Part shown: positions 49,295 to 57,356 of the stretch, in pieces
How the letters are laid out: each line of letters begins with the position of its first letter
How positions within the stretch are numbered: the first letter of the stretch is position 1
Source: Bradyrhizobium liaoningense
GTDB taxonomy: Bacteria > Pseudomonadota > Alphaproteobacteria > Rhizobiales > Xanthobacteraceae
Assembly (NCBI RefSeq): GCF_018130825.1
Contig: NZ_JAFCJS010000007.1
Location: 124,001 to 188,000, forward strand
DNA length: 64,000 nt
Reading direction: 5' to 3'
Notes under the pieces: generated by a model
What the model was told of the DNA's origin: nothing
The model's input: only the letters and a program-made list of their open reading frames with translations
Database searches by the model: none
Translations under genes and position numbers: made by a program

Positions 49295-49747
49295 ATGGCT
49301 GAACGCCTGACCAAGTCGGCCGCTCGAAACGTGTTCTACGGCGGCTCGGCCTTTTTCTTCGCCATCTTCATAGGGCTGACGGCGCACAGCCATTACTACA
49401 TGGCCACGAGCTCGACCGATGCGACGACGCTGACGTCGTCGGTCGCGCGCGGCAAGCATGTCTGGGAGAAGAACTCCTGCATCAACTGCCACACGCTGCT
49501 GGGCGAGGGCGCCTATTTCGCCCCCGAGGTCGGCAACGTCTGGGATCGCTGGGGCGGCAAGGAGGATCCGGCCGGCGCGCGCGAGACGCTGAAGGCCTGG
49601 ATGCAGGCGCAGCCCTCTGGCGCGCCGGGCCGACGGCAGATGCCGCAGTTCGACCTGACCGACCAGGAGCTCAACGACCTCGCCGACTTCCTGCAATGGA
49701 CCTCGACGATCAAGCGCCAGGAATGGCCGCCGAACAAGGCGGGCTGA
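49295..49747 (+). CDS. norC: nitric oxide reductase subunit C (cytochrome c)
   Basis: A 150-residue membrane-anchored c-type cytochrome. One N-terminal helix (FYGGSAFFFAIFIGLTAHS) anchors it, then the haem c motif CINCH, with the axial methionine in RQMPQFDLTDQELNDLADFL. It passes electrons to NorB for reduction of NO to N2O at the periplasmic face. AAGGA lies before ATG 49295. Confidence 0.96.
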   Translation: MAERLTKSAARNVFYGGSAFFFAIFIGLTAHSHYYMATSSTDATTLTSSVARGKHVWEKNSCINCHTLLGEGAYFAPEVGNVWDRWGGKEDPAGARETLKAWMQAQPSGAPGRRQMPQFDLTDQELNDLADFLQWTSTIKRQEWPPNKAG

Positions 49748-49786
49748 GCAGGCCGAATTCCTCTTTCAAGACAGAGAGAACCCGAG

Positions 49787-51133
49787 ATGAAATACCAAAC
49801 CCAGAAAGTCGCGATGCTGTATTTCTACGGCGCGCTGACGCTGTTCCTGGCCCAGGTCCTGTTCGGCCTGCTCGCCGGAACCATCTACGTCCTGCCCAAC
49901 ACGCTGTCGACGCTCCTGCCGTTCAACATCGTCAGGATGATCCACACCAACGCGCTGATCGTGTGGTCGCTGATCGGATTCATGGGCGCGACCTACTTCC
50001 TGCTGCCCGAGGAAACCGAGACCGAGCTGTACAGCCCGCTGCTCGCAAAGATCCAGTTCTGGATGTTCTTCGGCGCGGCAGGTGTCGCCGTGGTCGGCTA
50101 TCTCTTCCACTACCACGAGGGCCGCGAATTCCTCGAGCAGCCCTTCATCATCAAGGTCGGCATCGTCGTGGTCTGCCTGATGTTCCTGTTCAACGTCACC
50201 ATGACGGCGCTGAAGGGCCGCAAGACCACGGTCACCAACATCCTCTTGTTCGGCCTGTGGGGCGTTGCGATCTTCTTCCTGTTCGCCTTCTACAACCCGG
50301 CGAACCTCGCGGTCGACAAGATGTACTGGTGGTACGTCGTCCATCTCTGGGTCGAGGGCGTCTGGGAGCTGATCATGGCCTCCGTGCTCGCCTATCTCAT
50401 GATCAAGCTCAACGGCATCGACCGCGAGGTCGTGGAGAAGTGGCTCTACGTCATCATCGGGCTGGCGCTGTTCTCCGGCATCCTCGGCACCGGCCATCAC
50501 TTCTACTGGATCGGCGCGCCCGGCTACTGGCAGTGGATCGGCTCGTTGTTCTCCACGTTGGAGGTCGCGCCGTTCTTCACCATGGTGATCTTCACGGTGC
50601 AGATGACCTGGAAGGCCGGCCGCAAGCATCCGAACCGCGCCGCGCTGTTGTGGTCGGTCGGCTGCTCGGTGATGGCGTTCTTAGGGGCCGGTGTCTGGGG
50701 CTTCCTGCACACGCTGTCCTCGGTGAACTACTACACCCACGGCACGCAGGTCACCGCGGCGCACGGCCATCTCGCCTTCTTCGGCGCCTATGTGATGCTG
50801 AACCTGTCGGTGATGGCCTATGCGATCCCGCAGCTCAAGGGGCGCGCGCCCTATAACCAGTGGCTGAGCATGGCGAGCTTCTGGATCATGTGCACGGCCA
50901 TGATGACCATGACCTTCGCGCTGACCTTCGCCGGCGTGGTCCAGGTCCATCTCCAGCGCGTGCTCGGCCAAGGCTACATGGACGTGCAGGATCAGCTCGC
51001 CTTCTTCTACTGGATCCGGCTCGGGTCGGGCGTGTTCGTCGCGATCTCTGCGCTGATGTTCGTGTGGGCCGTGCTGGTGCCGGGCCGCGAGAAGACGGTG
51101 GCCATTCCGGCCGCGCTGCAGCCGGCCGAGTAA
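49787..51133 (+). CDS. norB: nitric oxide reductase subunit B
   Basis: A 448-residue heme-copper oxidase-family catalytic subunit with twelve helices. Histidine ligands for haem b, haem b3 and the non-haem iron lie in MIHTNALIVW, VVHLWVEGVWELIMA (with the glutamates essential in NorB), GTGHHFYW and HGHLAFFGAYVMLN. Length equals the cNor class, and norC immediately precedes it. It catalyses 2 NO + 2 e- + 2 H+ to N2O + H2O. Confidence 0.97.
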   Translation: MKYQTQKVAMLYFYGALTLFLAQVLFGLLAGTIYVLPNTLSTLLPFNIVRMIHTNALIVWSLIGFMGATYFLLPEETETELYSPLLAKIQFWMFFGAAGVAVVGYLFHYHEGREFLEQPFIIKVGIVVVCLMFLFNVTMTALKGRKTTVTNILLFGLWGVAIFFLFAFYNPANLAVDKMYWWYVVHLWVEGVWELIMASVLAYLMIKLNGIDREVVEKWLYVIIGLALFSGILGTGHHFYWIGAPGYWQWIGSLFSTLEVAPFFTMVIFTVQMTWKAGRKHPNRAALLWSVGCSVMAFLGAGVWGFLHTLSSVNYYTHGTQVTAAHGHLAFFGAYVMLNLSVMAYAIPQLKGRAPYNQWLSMASFWIMCTAMMTMTFALTFAGVVQVHLQRVLGQGYMDVQDQLAFFYWIRLGSGVFVAISALMFVWAVLVPGREKTVAIPAALQPAE

Positions 51134-51139
51134 ACGCTC

Positions 51140-51169
51140 ACGGCGGCCGCGGTTCGCCGCGGCCGCCGT
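51140..51169 (+). terminator. perfect hairpin with TTCG loop between norB and norQ
   Basis: ACGGCGGCCGCGG and CCGCGGCCGCCGT are exact 13-base arms around TTCG, 6 bases after the norB stop. There is no T-run. It probably stabilises norCB mRNA and lowers norQD expression, fitting the catalytic role of NorQD as assembly factors needed in smaller amount. Confidence 0.65.
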
Positions 51170-51195
51170 CTCAATGTGAATTGCGAGGAATGACC

Positions 51196-52008
51196 ATGAA
51201 ACCTGCCCTTCACGCCGTCACGGCACCGGCCCCCGCGTTGCCGGCCTATGTCGCCAGCGGCAACGAATGCGCGCTGTTCGAGCACGCCTGGCGGCACCAG
51301 CTTCCGGTCCTGCTCAAGGGGCCGACAGGCTGCGGCAAGACCCGCTTCGTCGCGCATATGGCGGCGCGGCTCGGCTTGCCGCTGCACACCGTGGCCTGCC
51401 ACGACGATCTCACCGCAGCCGATCTCACCGGCCGCTATCTCTTGCGGGGCGGCGACACTGTATGGACCGACGGTCCGTTGACACGCGCGGTGCGCGAGGG
51501 CGGCATCTGCTATCTCGACGAGGTGGTGGAGGCGCGCAAGGACGTCACGGTGGTGCTGCATCCGCTGACCGACGATCGCCGCATCCTGCCGCTGGAGCGC
51601 ACCGGCGAGGAGCTCGCCGCGCCGGAGAGTTTCATGCTCGTGGTCTCCTACAATCCCGGCTACCAGACGCTGCTGAAGGCGCTCAAGCCCTCGACGCGGC
51701 AGCGCTTCGTCGCCATCGAGTTCGGCTTCTTGGCCCCGGAGCAGGAGATCGCGGTGGTCGCGGCCGAGAGCGCACTGTCGCCGGAGCGCGTGCGGCCGCT
51801 GGTGGCGCTGGCCGGCCGGCTGCGCGCACTCAAGGGCCACGATCTGGAGGAGGGCGTCTCGACCCGCCTCGTGGTCTATTGCGCGACCTTGATCGCCGCC
51901 GGCATGCCGACGGCGGAGGCGGTGCTCGCCGGCATGATCGAGCCGCTGACCGACGATGCCGACGTCAAGGCGGCACTGCTCGACGTCGCACGTGCCGTGA
52001 TCGGGTGA
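51196..52008 (+). CDS. norQ: NorQ, MoxR/CbbQ-type AAA+ ATPase
   Basis: A 270-residue AAA+ protein. Walker A is LKGPTGCGKTRFV near residue 40, Walker B ICYLDEVVEAR, with sensor region VVSYNPGYQTLLKALKPSTRQRF typical of NorQ/CbbQ. With NorD it inserts the non-haem iron into NorB. ATG 51196 has GAGGA at suitable distance, and an ATG two codons earlier is too close to it. Confidence 0.95.
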   Translation: MKPALHAVTAPAPALPAYVASGNECALFEHAWRHQLPVLLKGPTGCGKTRFVAHMAARLGLPLHTVACHDDLTAADLTGRYLLRGGDTVWTDGPLTRAVREGGICYLDEVVEARKDVTVVLHPLTDDRRILPLERTGEELAAPESFMLVVSYNPGYQTLLKALKPSTRQRFVAIEFGFLAPEQEIAVVAAESALSPERVRPLVALAGRLRALKGHDLEEGVSTRLVVYCATLIAAGMPTAEAVLAGMIEPLTDDADVKAALLDVARAVIG

Positions 52009-52018
52009 GGCGGGTCCC

Positions 52019-53935
52019 ATGCTCGACTTCCTCGAACTGGAGGAGACGGTCGGCCGTGCCTGGCACAAAATGGTCGGCGGCACCGCCAGCTATCCGGTTC
52101 ATGCCGATCACGCGGTCTCGCTTGCCGAGATGAGAAACAGGCTCGCGGTGATGTTCCGCGCGCTCGGCGGTGAGGCGGGGGTGCAGATCGCGAGCGCCGG
52201 CGCGCGCAAGTCCAGCCATCGGCTCGGCTGGCGGCAACGCATCGGCCTCGGCGACGAGCGCCTCGAGCAGCCGGGCCGTGACGCCGCGACCATCTTCCTG
52301 CCCGACAGCATCGCGATTTTCGCCGACCGCGAACTCAATGCATCGCTCTATCGTTGGCTCGCGGCATGGTTTGCGGTCGCGCCGATCGAGGCGATCACCG
52401 AGGCCGATCCGCTCCGGCGCGATCTCCTCGTGCTGCGCCGCGCCGCCGAAACGGCGGTCTTTGTGCTCACGCAGTTTCCCGGGCTCGCCGCCGACTACGC
52501 GCAGCTTGCCGCGGCGACCGCCGAGGCCCGGCCGCGGCGCCCCCTGCCGCGCATCGAGCAGGAGATCGAGCGGATCGTTCTCGCCCTGCTCGGCGCGGGA
52601 CCAGCGCCCGCGGGACAATTGTGGCCGGCCATGATGGGAACGGGACCGCTGCCGGACAAGACGCCGCCGGGCTATCGTCCGATCCTGCCGTGCCCGCTCT
52701 GGGGCGATTGCTGGACGCGCGAGCTGTCGCCCGCGCATGCGGGCGAGGATGAATGCGCTGATGGTGCTGAGGTCACGGCCCAGGACAATCGCAAGCGCTT
52801 CGCCGTGCGCGAGCGTGAGGACGGCGCCAATCGCCGCGATCCCTTCGTGCTCAACCGCTTCGAAAAAATCCTGGCGATGGCCGAGATGGTCAATGTCGAT
52901 CGCCCCTCGGACGACAGCGAGGACGAGGACGCGCAGAAGGCGGCCGACGATCTCGAGGAAATCACGCTCAGCCGCCGCAGCGGCAAGCCGGCGAGCCGGT
53001 TCAAGTTCGATCTCGATCTGCCGCCCGAGGCGCTCGATGCCTCGTGCTTGAATGCGGACCTCTCCTATCCCGAATGGGATTATCGCAGCAGCTCCTATCT
53101 GCCCGATCATTGCCGCGTGCTCGCATCTCCGGCTTCGGAGCGAGGTGAAAGCTGGGCGCCTGACGAGACCATGCGCCGGCACGTCCGCGAGGTGCGCCGC
53201 CGCTTCGAGGTCTTGCGGCCGCGTCATGAACTGATGCGGGCCCAGGCCGACGGACATGACCTCGACCTCGATGCGCTGGTGCGTGCGAGGTGCGACCTCC
53301 GCGCCGGCAGCAGCAATGGTCTCGATCGCGTCCACATGGCGATGCGCCCGCAAGGGCACGATCTCGCCGTCACGCTGCTCGTCGACGTCTCGCTCTCGAC
53401 GGATGCCTGGGCCGATGGCCACCGGGTGCTCGACGTCGAGAAGGAGGCGCTGCTCGTGCTTGCGCACGGGCTGTCGGCCTGCGGCGATCACCACAGCATC
53501 CTGACCTTCACCTCGCGCCGGCGCTCCTGGGTGCGGCTCGAAACGGTCAAGGCATTCGGCGAGCCGATGAGCGGCGTGGTCGAGCGCCGCATCGGCGCAC
53601 TCAAGCCCGGCTATTACACGCGGATCGGCGCGGCGGTGCGCCACGCCTCGGCCGAGCTTGCGCGCCAGCCGCAGCGCAAGAAGCTGCTGCTCGTCCTCAC
53701 CGACGGCAAGCCGAACGACGTCGACCACTATGAGGGCCGCTTTGCGCTCGAAGACACCAGGAAGTCCGTGCAGGAAGCGCGCCGGCTCGGTATCGCGGTC
53801 TTCGGCGTGACGATCGACGCGGCGGCGCAATCCTATTTTCCGACGCTGTTCGGCCATAGCGGCTATGCGATCGTCGGCAACATCAAGCGGCTGCCCGCGG
53901 CGCTGCCGGCGATCTACCGGCAGGTGGCACATTGA
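52019..53935 (+). CDS. norD: NorD, von Willebrand A-type assembly protein
   Basis: A 638-residue cytoplasmic protein. The C-terminal 200 residues form a VWA domain with the MIDAS metal site in LLVDVSLSTDAW and the later LVLTDGKPND. The middle contains an acidic stretch (DRPSDDSEDEDAQKAADDLEE). NorD works with NorQ in activating nitric oxide reductase. It is the last gene of norCBQD; a 73-base gap separates it from the next operon. Confidence 0.95.
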   Translation: MLDFLELEETVGRAWHKMVGGTASYPVHADHAVSLAEMRNRLAVMFRALGGEAGVQIASAGARKSSHRLGWRQRIGLGDERLEQPGRDAATIFLPDSIAIFADRELNASLYRWLAAWFAVAPIEAITEADPLRRDLLVLRRAAETAVFVLTQFPGLAADYAQLAAATAEARPRRPLPRIEQEIERIVLALLGAGPAPAGQLWPAMMGTGPLPDKTPPGYRPILPCPLWGDCWTRELSPAHAGEDECADGAEVTAQDNRKRFAVREREDGANRRDPFVLNRFEKILAMAEMVNVDRPSDDSEDEDAQKAADDLEEITLSRRSGKPASRFKFDLDLPPEALDASCLNADLSYPEWDYRSSSYLPDHCRVLASPASERGESWAPDETMRRHVREVRRRFEVLRPRHELMRAQADGHDLDLDALVRARCDLRAGSSNGLDRVHMAMRPQGHDLAVTLLVDVSLSTDAWADGHRVLDVEKEALLVLAHGLSACGDHHSILTFTSRRRSWVRLETVKAFGEPMSGVVERRIGALKPGYYTRIGAAVRHASAELARQPQRKKLLLVLTDGKPNDVDHYEGRFALEDTRKSVQEARRLGIAVFGVTIDAAAQSYFPTLFGHSGYAIVGNIKRLPAALPAIYRQVAH

Positions 53936-54008
53936 TGCGGGAATACCGCGGCACCGTGTTCCTTCCTGAGCTATTGCTCACACACTGAGTATATGATCGA
54001 ATGTCCGG

Positions 54009-54671
54009 ATGGACCAGGGCCGGCCAAGACCCGATCTGATCATCTTCGACTGCGACGGCGTGCTCGTCGACAGCGAGCTCTTGAGTTGCCGCTGCCTCTC
54101 TTCGGCGCTGGCCGAGCTTGGACTCGCGCTTAGCGAAGAGCAGGCGGTCGAATTGTTTCTCGGACGCAGCACGAAGGCGATCGAGCAGCACTACCGCGAT
54201 CTCGGGCAGTCGCTGCCGGATGGCTTCCTGCCGCGATTGAAGTCGCGTGTGCTCGAAACGTTTGCCGCCTCGCTCGAACCGATCCCCGGGGTGGAGGCGG
54301 TGATCTCGGGGCTGACCGTGCCGTTCTGCGTGGCTTCGTCCAGCGACCTCGACCGCGTCTCGCTCTCGCTCGACGTCACTGGTCTTCGCGCGCATTTCGG
54401 CGATCGGCTCTACACCGCGCAGATGGTCAGGCACGGCAAGCCGGCGCCCGATCTCTTTCTCCATGCAGCCGAGAACATGCGTACGCCGCCCTCCAGCACG
54501 CTGGTGATCGAGGACAGCGTCAGCGGCGTGCAGGCGGCCAAGGCGGCCGGCATGAGCGTCTGGGGATTTGTCGGCGGCGGCCATTATCGCAGCCGCGACG
54601 GTCGGGCTATATTGTCCGCCGCCGGAGCCGATCGGGTCTTCGCGCGCATGAGCGATTTCTGGGAGATGTGA
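54009..54671 (+). CDS. HAD-superfamily sugar phosphatase/phosphoglucomutase-like hydrolase
   Basis: A 220-residue HAD subfamily IA protein. Motif I is IIFDCDGVLVDSE (nucleophile Asp at about 14), motif II is CVASSSDLDRV, motif III GKPAPDLFL, and motif IV VIEDSVSGVQAA. Most close relatives are sugar-phosphate phosphatases or beta-phosphoglucomutases. It starts the polyol region and is followed 6 bases later by the SorC/DeoR-type regulator, so it might act on a polyol phosphate or clear a phosphorylated inducer. Confidence 0.87.
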   Translation: MDQGRPRPDLIIFDCDGVLVDSELLSCRCLSSALAELGLALSEEQAVELFLGRSTKAIEQHYRDLGQSLPDGFLPRLKSRVLETFAASLEPIPGVEAVISGLTVPFCVASSSDLDRVSLSLDVTGLRAHFGDRLYTAQMVRHGKPAPDLFLHAAENMRTPPSSTLVIEDSVSGVQAAKAAGMSVWGFVGGGHYRSRDGRAILSAAGADRVFARMSDFWEM

Positions 54672-54677
54672 GCCCGT

Positions 54678-55628
54678 ATGGCCGCCGAGAACGACAAGTC
54701 GAGACTCGACGACGCCGCGCGTGCCGGCTGGCTCTATTTCATTGCCGGCCACACCCAGGACGAGATCGCAAAGATGCTCCAGGTCTCGCGCGCCTCGGCG
54801 CAGCGGCTGGTCTCGCTGTGCCTCGCCGAGCGGCTCATCACGTTCCGGCTCGAACACCCCATCGCCGCCTGCATGGAATTGGCGGCGCGCCTGAAGGAAC
54901 GGTTCCACCTCGTGCATTGCGAGGTGGTGCCGGCCGATCCTGCCGCGCCGCAGGCAGCTGCAGGCATTGCCGAGCGCTGCGCCAATCTGCTCGATTCCAC
55001 CCTGCGCTCGGAGACGCCCGTCATCGTCGCGCTCGGCACGGGGAGGGCGGTGCGCGCCGCGGTCGAGCGCGTCACGCCGATCGAGCGGCCCAATCACCAG
55101 ATCGTCTCGCTGGTCGGCAATATCTCCGCCGACGGTTCGGCAAGCTTCTACGACACCGTCGGCCGGCTCGCCGACCGCACCGGCGCGCGGCACTATCCGA
55201 TGCCGCTGCCGTTCCTGATGTCGTCGGAGGACGAGCGCAACAAGATGGTGCGCATCGAGCCGATCGCCAAGGTGAAGGCGGTCGCGGCCAGGGCCGACCT
55301 GCGCCTCGTCGGCATCGGCCAGATGGACCAGAAGGCGCAGGTGCACGTCGACGGCTTCGTCACCCGCGACGAATTGTTCGAGATGATGCGCCTGGGCGCC
55401 ATCGGCGAGATCACCGGCTGGGCCTATGATGCCAAGGGACGCCTGCTCAAGGCCGGCACCAACAAGCGCCTCACCAGCATTCCGCCGGAAGTGCCGGCGA
55501 AGACCACGACCATCGGCGCCGCGGTCGGTGCCGCCAAGGTGGCGGCCATCGCGGCTGCGCTGAGCGGCGGCCTGATCAATGGCCTGATCACGGACGAGAC
55601 GACGGCAAGGGCGATCCTGGAGCGGTAG
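54678..55628 (+). CDS. SorC/DeoR-family sugar-binding transcriptional regulator
   Basis: A 316-residue regulator. The helix-turn-helix is HTQDEIAKMLQVSRASAQRLVSL, at residues 25-47. The C-terminal sugar-phosphate-binding domain has VIVALGTGRAVRAAV, NISADGSASFYDTVGRLAD and ELFEMMRLGAIGEITGWAYD with DGxxx and GxGxx patterns of the SorC family. It precedes the polyol operon, and the 35-base inverted repeat at 55886-55920 is its probable operator. Confidence 0.9.
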   Translation: MAAENDKSRLDDAARAGWLYFIAGHTQDEIAKMLQVSRASAQRLVSLCLAERLITFRLEHPIAACMELAARLKERFHLVHCEVVPADPAAPQAAAGIAERCANLLDSTLRSETPVIVALGTGRAVRAAVERVTPIERPNHQIVSLVGNISADGSASFYDTVGRLADRTGARHYPMPLPFLMSSEDERNKMVRIEPIAKVKAVAARADLRLVGIGQMDQKAQVHVDGFVTRDELFEMMRLGAIGEITGWAYDAKGRLLKAGTNKRLTSIPPEVPAKTTTIGAAVGAAKVAAIAAALSGGLINGLITDETTARAILER

Positions 55629-55685
55629 GGCACTCAGGTTTTCAGCGCGCTTCGCGAGGCTGTAGTTTCTCTCCACCTACATCGC

Positions 55686-55788
55686 TGTCATCGCCCGCGA
55701 AGGCGGGCGATCCAGTATTCCGGAGGCCGTGGTGGCTAAACCGAGGGGCCGCGGCGTACTGGATGCCCCGCTTTCGCGGGGCATGACA
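55686..55788. repeat. palindromic intergenic repeat, family C, copy 2
   Basis: Same scaffold as 29116-29220: TGTCATCGCCCG..CGGGCGATCCAGTATTCC and TACTGGATGCCCCG..CGGGGCATGACA. The arm tips are CGAAGG and CTTTCG here, against GCTTGACC and GTCAAGCC in copy 1. It fills much of the 317-base gene-free region between the regulator and the binding protein. Confidence 0.9.
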
Positions 55789-55864
55789 GCCGTGGACGAG
55801 GCAACACCTTCCATCACTCCCGCACCGCAGCACTCATAAGTTGCTGGAACGTCCACGCGCCTGC

Positions 55865-55920
55865 TTGACAAGCCCAGTCCCTCAGTTGAACATACGCCCA
55901 ACGCGTGGGCATATGCTCAA
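55865..55920 (+). promoter_or_regulatory. promoter with palindromic operator for the polyol operon
   Basis: TTGACA at 55865-55870 is a consensus -35. The -10 region, 17 bases later, overlaps a 35-base inverted repeat: TTGAACATACGCCCA (55886-55900), ACGCG, TGGGCATATGCTCAA (55906-55920), 13 of 15 positions matching. An operator lying over the -10 and start region fits a repressor relieved by inducer. Confidence 0.65.
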
Positions 55921-55945
55921 AAGCGCGAGTCCAAGGGAGGTCACC

Positions 55946-57256
55946 GTGAAACATGTTCTGGGCGCCGTCTGCGGCGCGTCTGTCCTGCTGGCCGTCCCCG
56001 CGATGGCCGAAACGACCCTGACCATCGCCACCGTCAACAATGGCGACATGATCCGCATGCAGGGGCTGACGGGTGAATTCACCAAGAAGAATCCTGACAT
56101 CACCGTGAAATGGGTGACGCTGGAGGAGAACGTGCTGCGCCAGCGCGTCACCACCGACATTGCCACGAAGGGCGGCCAGTTCGACGTGCTCACCATCGGC
56201 ACCTATGAGGTGCCGATCTGGGCCAAGAAGGGCTGGCTGGTGCCGCTCGCCAATCTCGGCGCGGACTACGACGTCGCCGACCTCCTGCCCAAGATCAAGG
56301 ACGCGGTCTCCGCCGACGGCAAGCTCTACGCCGCGCCGTTCTACGGCGAGAGCTCGATGGTGATGTATCGCACCGATCTGTTCGAGAAGGCCGGCCTGAA
56401 GATGCCGGAAAAGCCGAGCTGGGATTTCGTGATCGACGCCGCCAAGAAGCTCACCGACAAGAACGCCGGCACCTACGGCATCTGCCTGCGCGGCAAGGCC
56501 GGCTGGGGCGAGAACATGGCCTTTCTCTCGGCCATGGCCAATTCCTACGGCGCGCGCTGGTTCGACGAAAAGTGGGAGCCGCAGTTCAATACGCCGGAAT
56601 GGAAGACGACGCTCACCACCTATGTGAACCTGATGAAGGAAGCCGGCCCTCCCGGCGCGAGCTCAAACGGCTTCAACGAGAATCTGGCGCTGTTCAACGC
56701 CGGCAAATGCGCGATGTGGATCGATGCCACGGTCGCGGCGTCCTTCGTCACCAACCCCAAGGACTCCAAGGTCGCCGACAAGGTCGGCTTCGCGCTCGCG
56801 CCCAACACCGGGCTCGGCAAGAACGCCAACTGGCTGTGGGCCTGGAATCTCGCGATCCCCGCCGGCTCCAAGAAGACGGAAGCCGCCGAGAAGTTCATCG
56901 CCTGGGCAACCAGCAAGGACTACACCAAGCTGGTGGCGTCGAAGGAGGGCTGGGCCAATGTGCCGCCGGGCACGCGCACCTCGCTCTACCAGAACGATGA
57001 GTACCTGAAGGTCGCGCCGTTCGCCAAGCTGACGCTGGCCTCGATCGACGCCGCCGATCCCAACAAGCCGACGGTGAAGCCGGTGCCTTACGTCGGCGTG
57101 CAATACGCCGCGATCCCTGAATTCCAGGGTATCGGCACGCAGGTGGGCCAGCAATTCTCCGCGGCACTCGCCGGCTCGATGACGGTCGATGCCGCGCTCG
57201 CCGCGGCGCAATCCCAGACCGAGCGCGAGATGAAGCGCGCCGGCTACATCAAGTAA
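55946..57256 (+). CDS. polyol/sugar ABC transporter substrate-binding protein, SmoE-like
   Basis: A 436-residue periplasmic binding protein. GTG 55946 has GGGAGG 5 bases upstream, giving the signal peptide HVLGAVCGASVLLAVPAMA. The mature part TLTIATVNNGDMIRMQGLTGEFTKKNPDITVKWVTLEENVLRQRV is typical of mannitol/sorbitol-binding proteins (SmoE, MtlE). It starts the import part of the polyol operon, directly after the palindromic operator. Confidence 0.9.
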   Translation: MKHVLGAVCGASVLLAVPAMAETTLTIATVNNGDMIRMQGLTGEFTKKNPDITVKWVTLEENVLRQRVTTDIATKGGQFDVLTIGTYEVPIWAKKGWLVPLANLGADYDVADLLPKIKDAVSADGKLYAAPFYGESSMVMYRTDLFEKAGLKMPEKPSWDFVIDAAKKLTDKNAGTYGICLRGKAGWGENMAFLSAMANSYGARWFDEKWEPQFNTPEWKTTLTTYVNLMKEAGPPGASSNGFNENLALFNAGKCAMWIDATVAASFVTNPKDSKVADKVGFALAPNTGLGKNANWLWAWNLAIPAGSKKTEAAEKFIAWATSKDYTKLVASKEGWANVPPGTRTSLYQNDEYLKVAPFAKLTLASIDAADPNKPTVKPVPYVGVQYAAIPEFQGIGTQVGQQFSAALAGSMTVDAALAAAQSQTEREMKRAGYIK

Positions 57257-57290
57257 GATCCAACCGAGCTCTTCCTCCTGAGCTCAAACT

Positions 57291-57330
57291 GGCGGCCATC
57301 CATCAGCCCAGCCCCGGATGGATGGCCGCC
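57291..57330 (+). terminator. 14-bp hairpin between binding-protein and permease genes
   Basis: GGCGGCCATCCATC (57291-57304) and GATGGATGGCCGCC (57317-57330) pair perfectly with a 12-base loop, followed by TTCTTCC. It lies between the binding-protein stop and the permease start. As in other importers it would favour accumulation of binding-protein mRNA. Confidence 0.6.
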
Positions 57331-57356
57331 TTCTTCCACTCGGCGGAGAAGCGTTG

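Noticed and set aside
14094..55788. CRISPR array or insertion-sequence ends
   Set aside because: The repeats are single palindromes far apart, without regular spacers, cas genes, transposase or target-site duplications that I can see.
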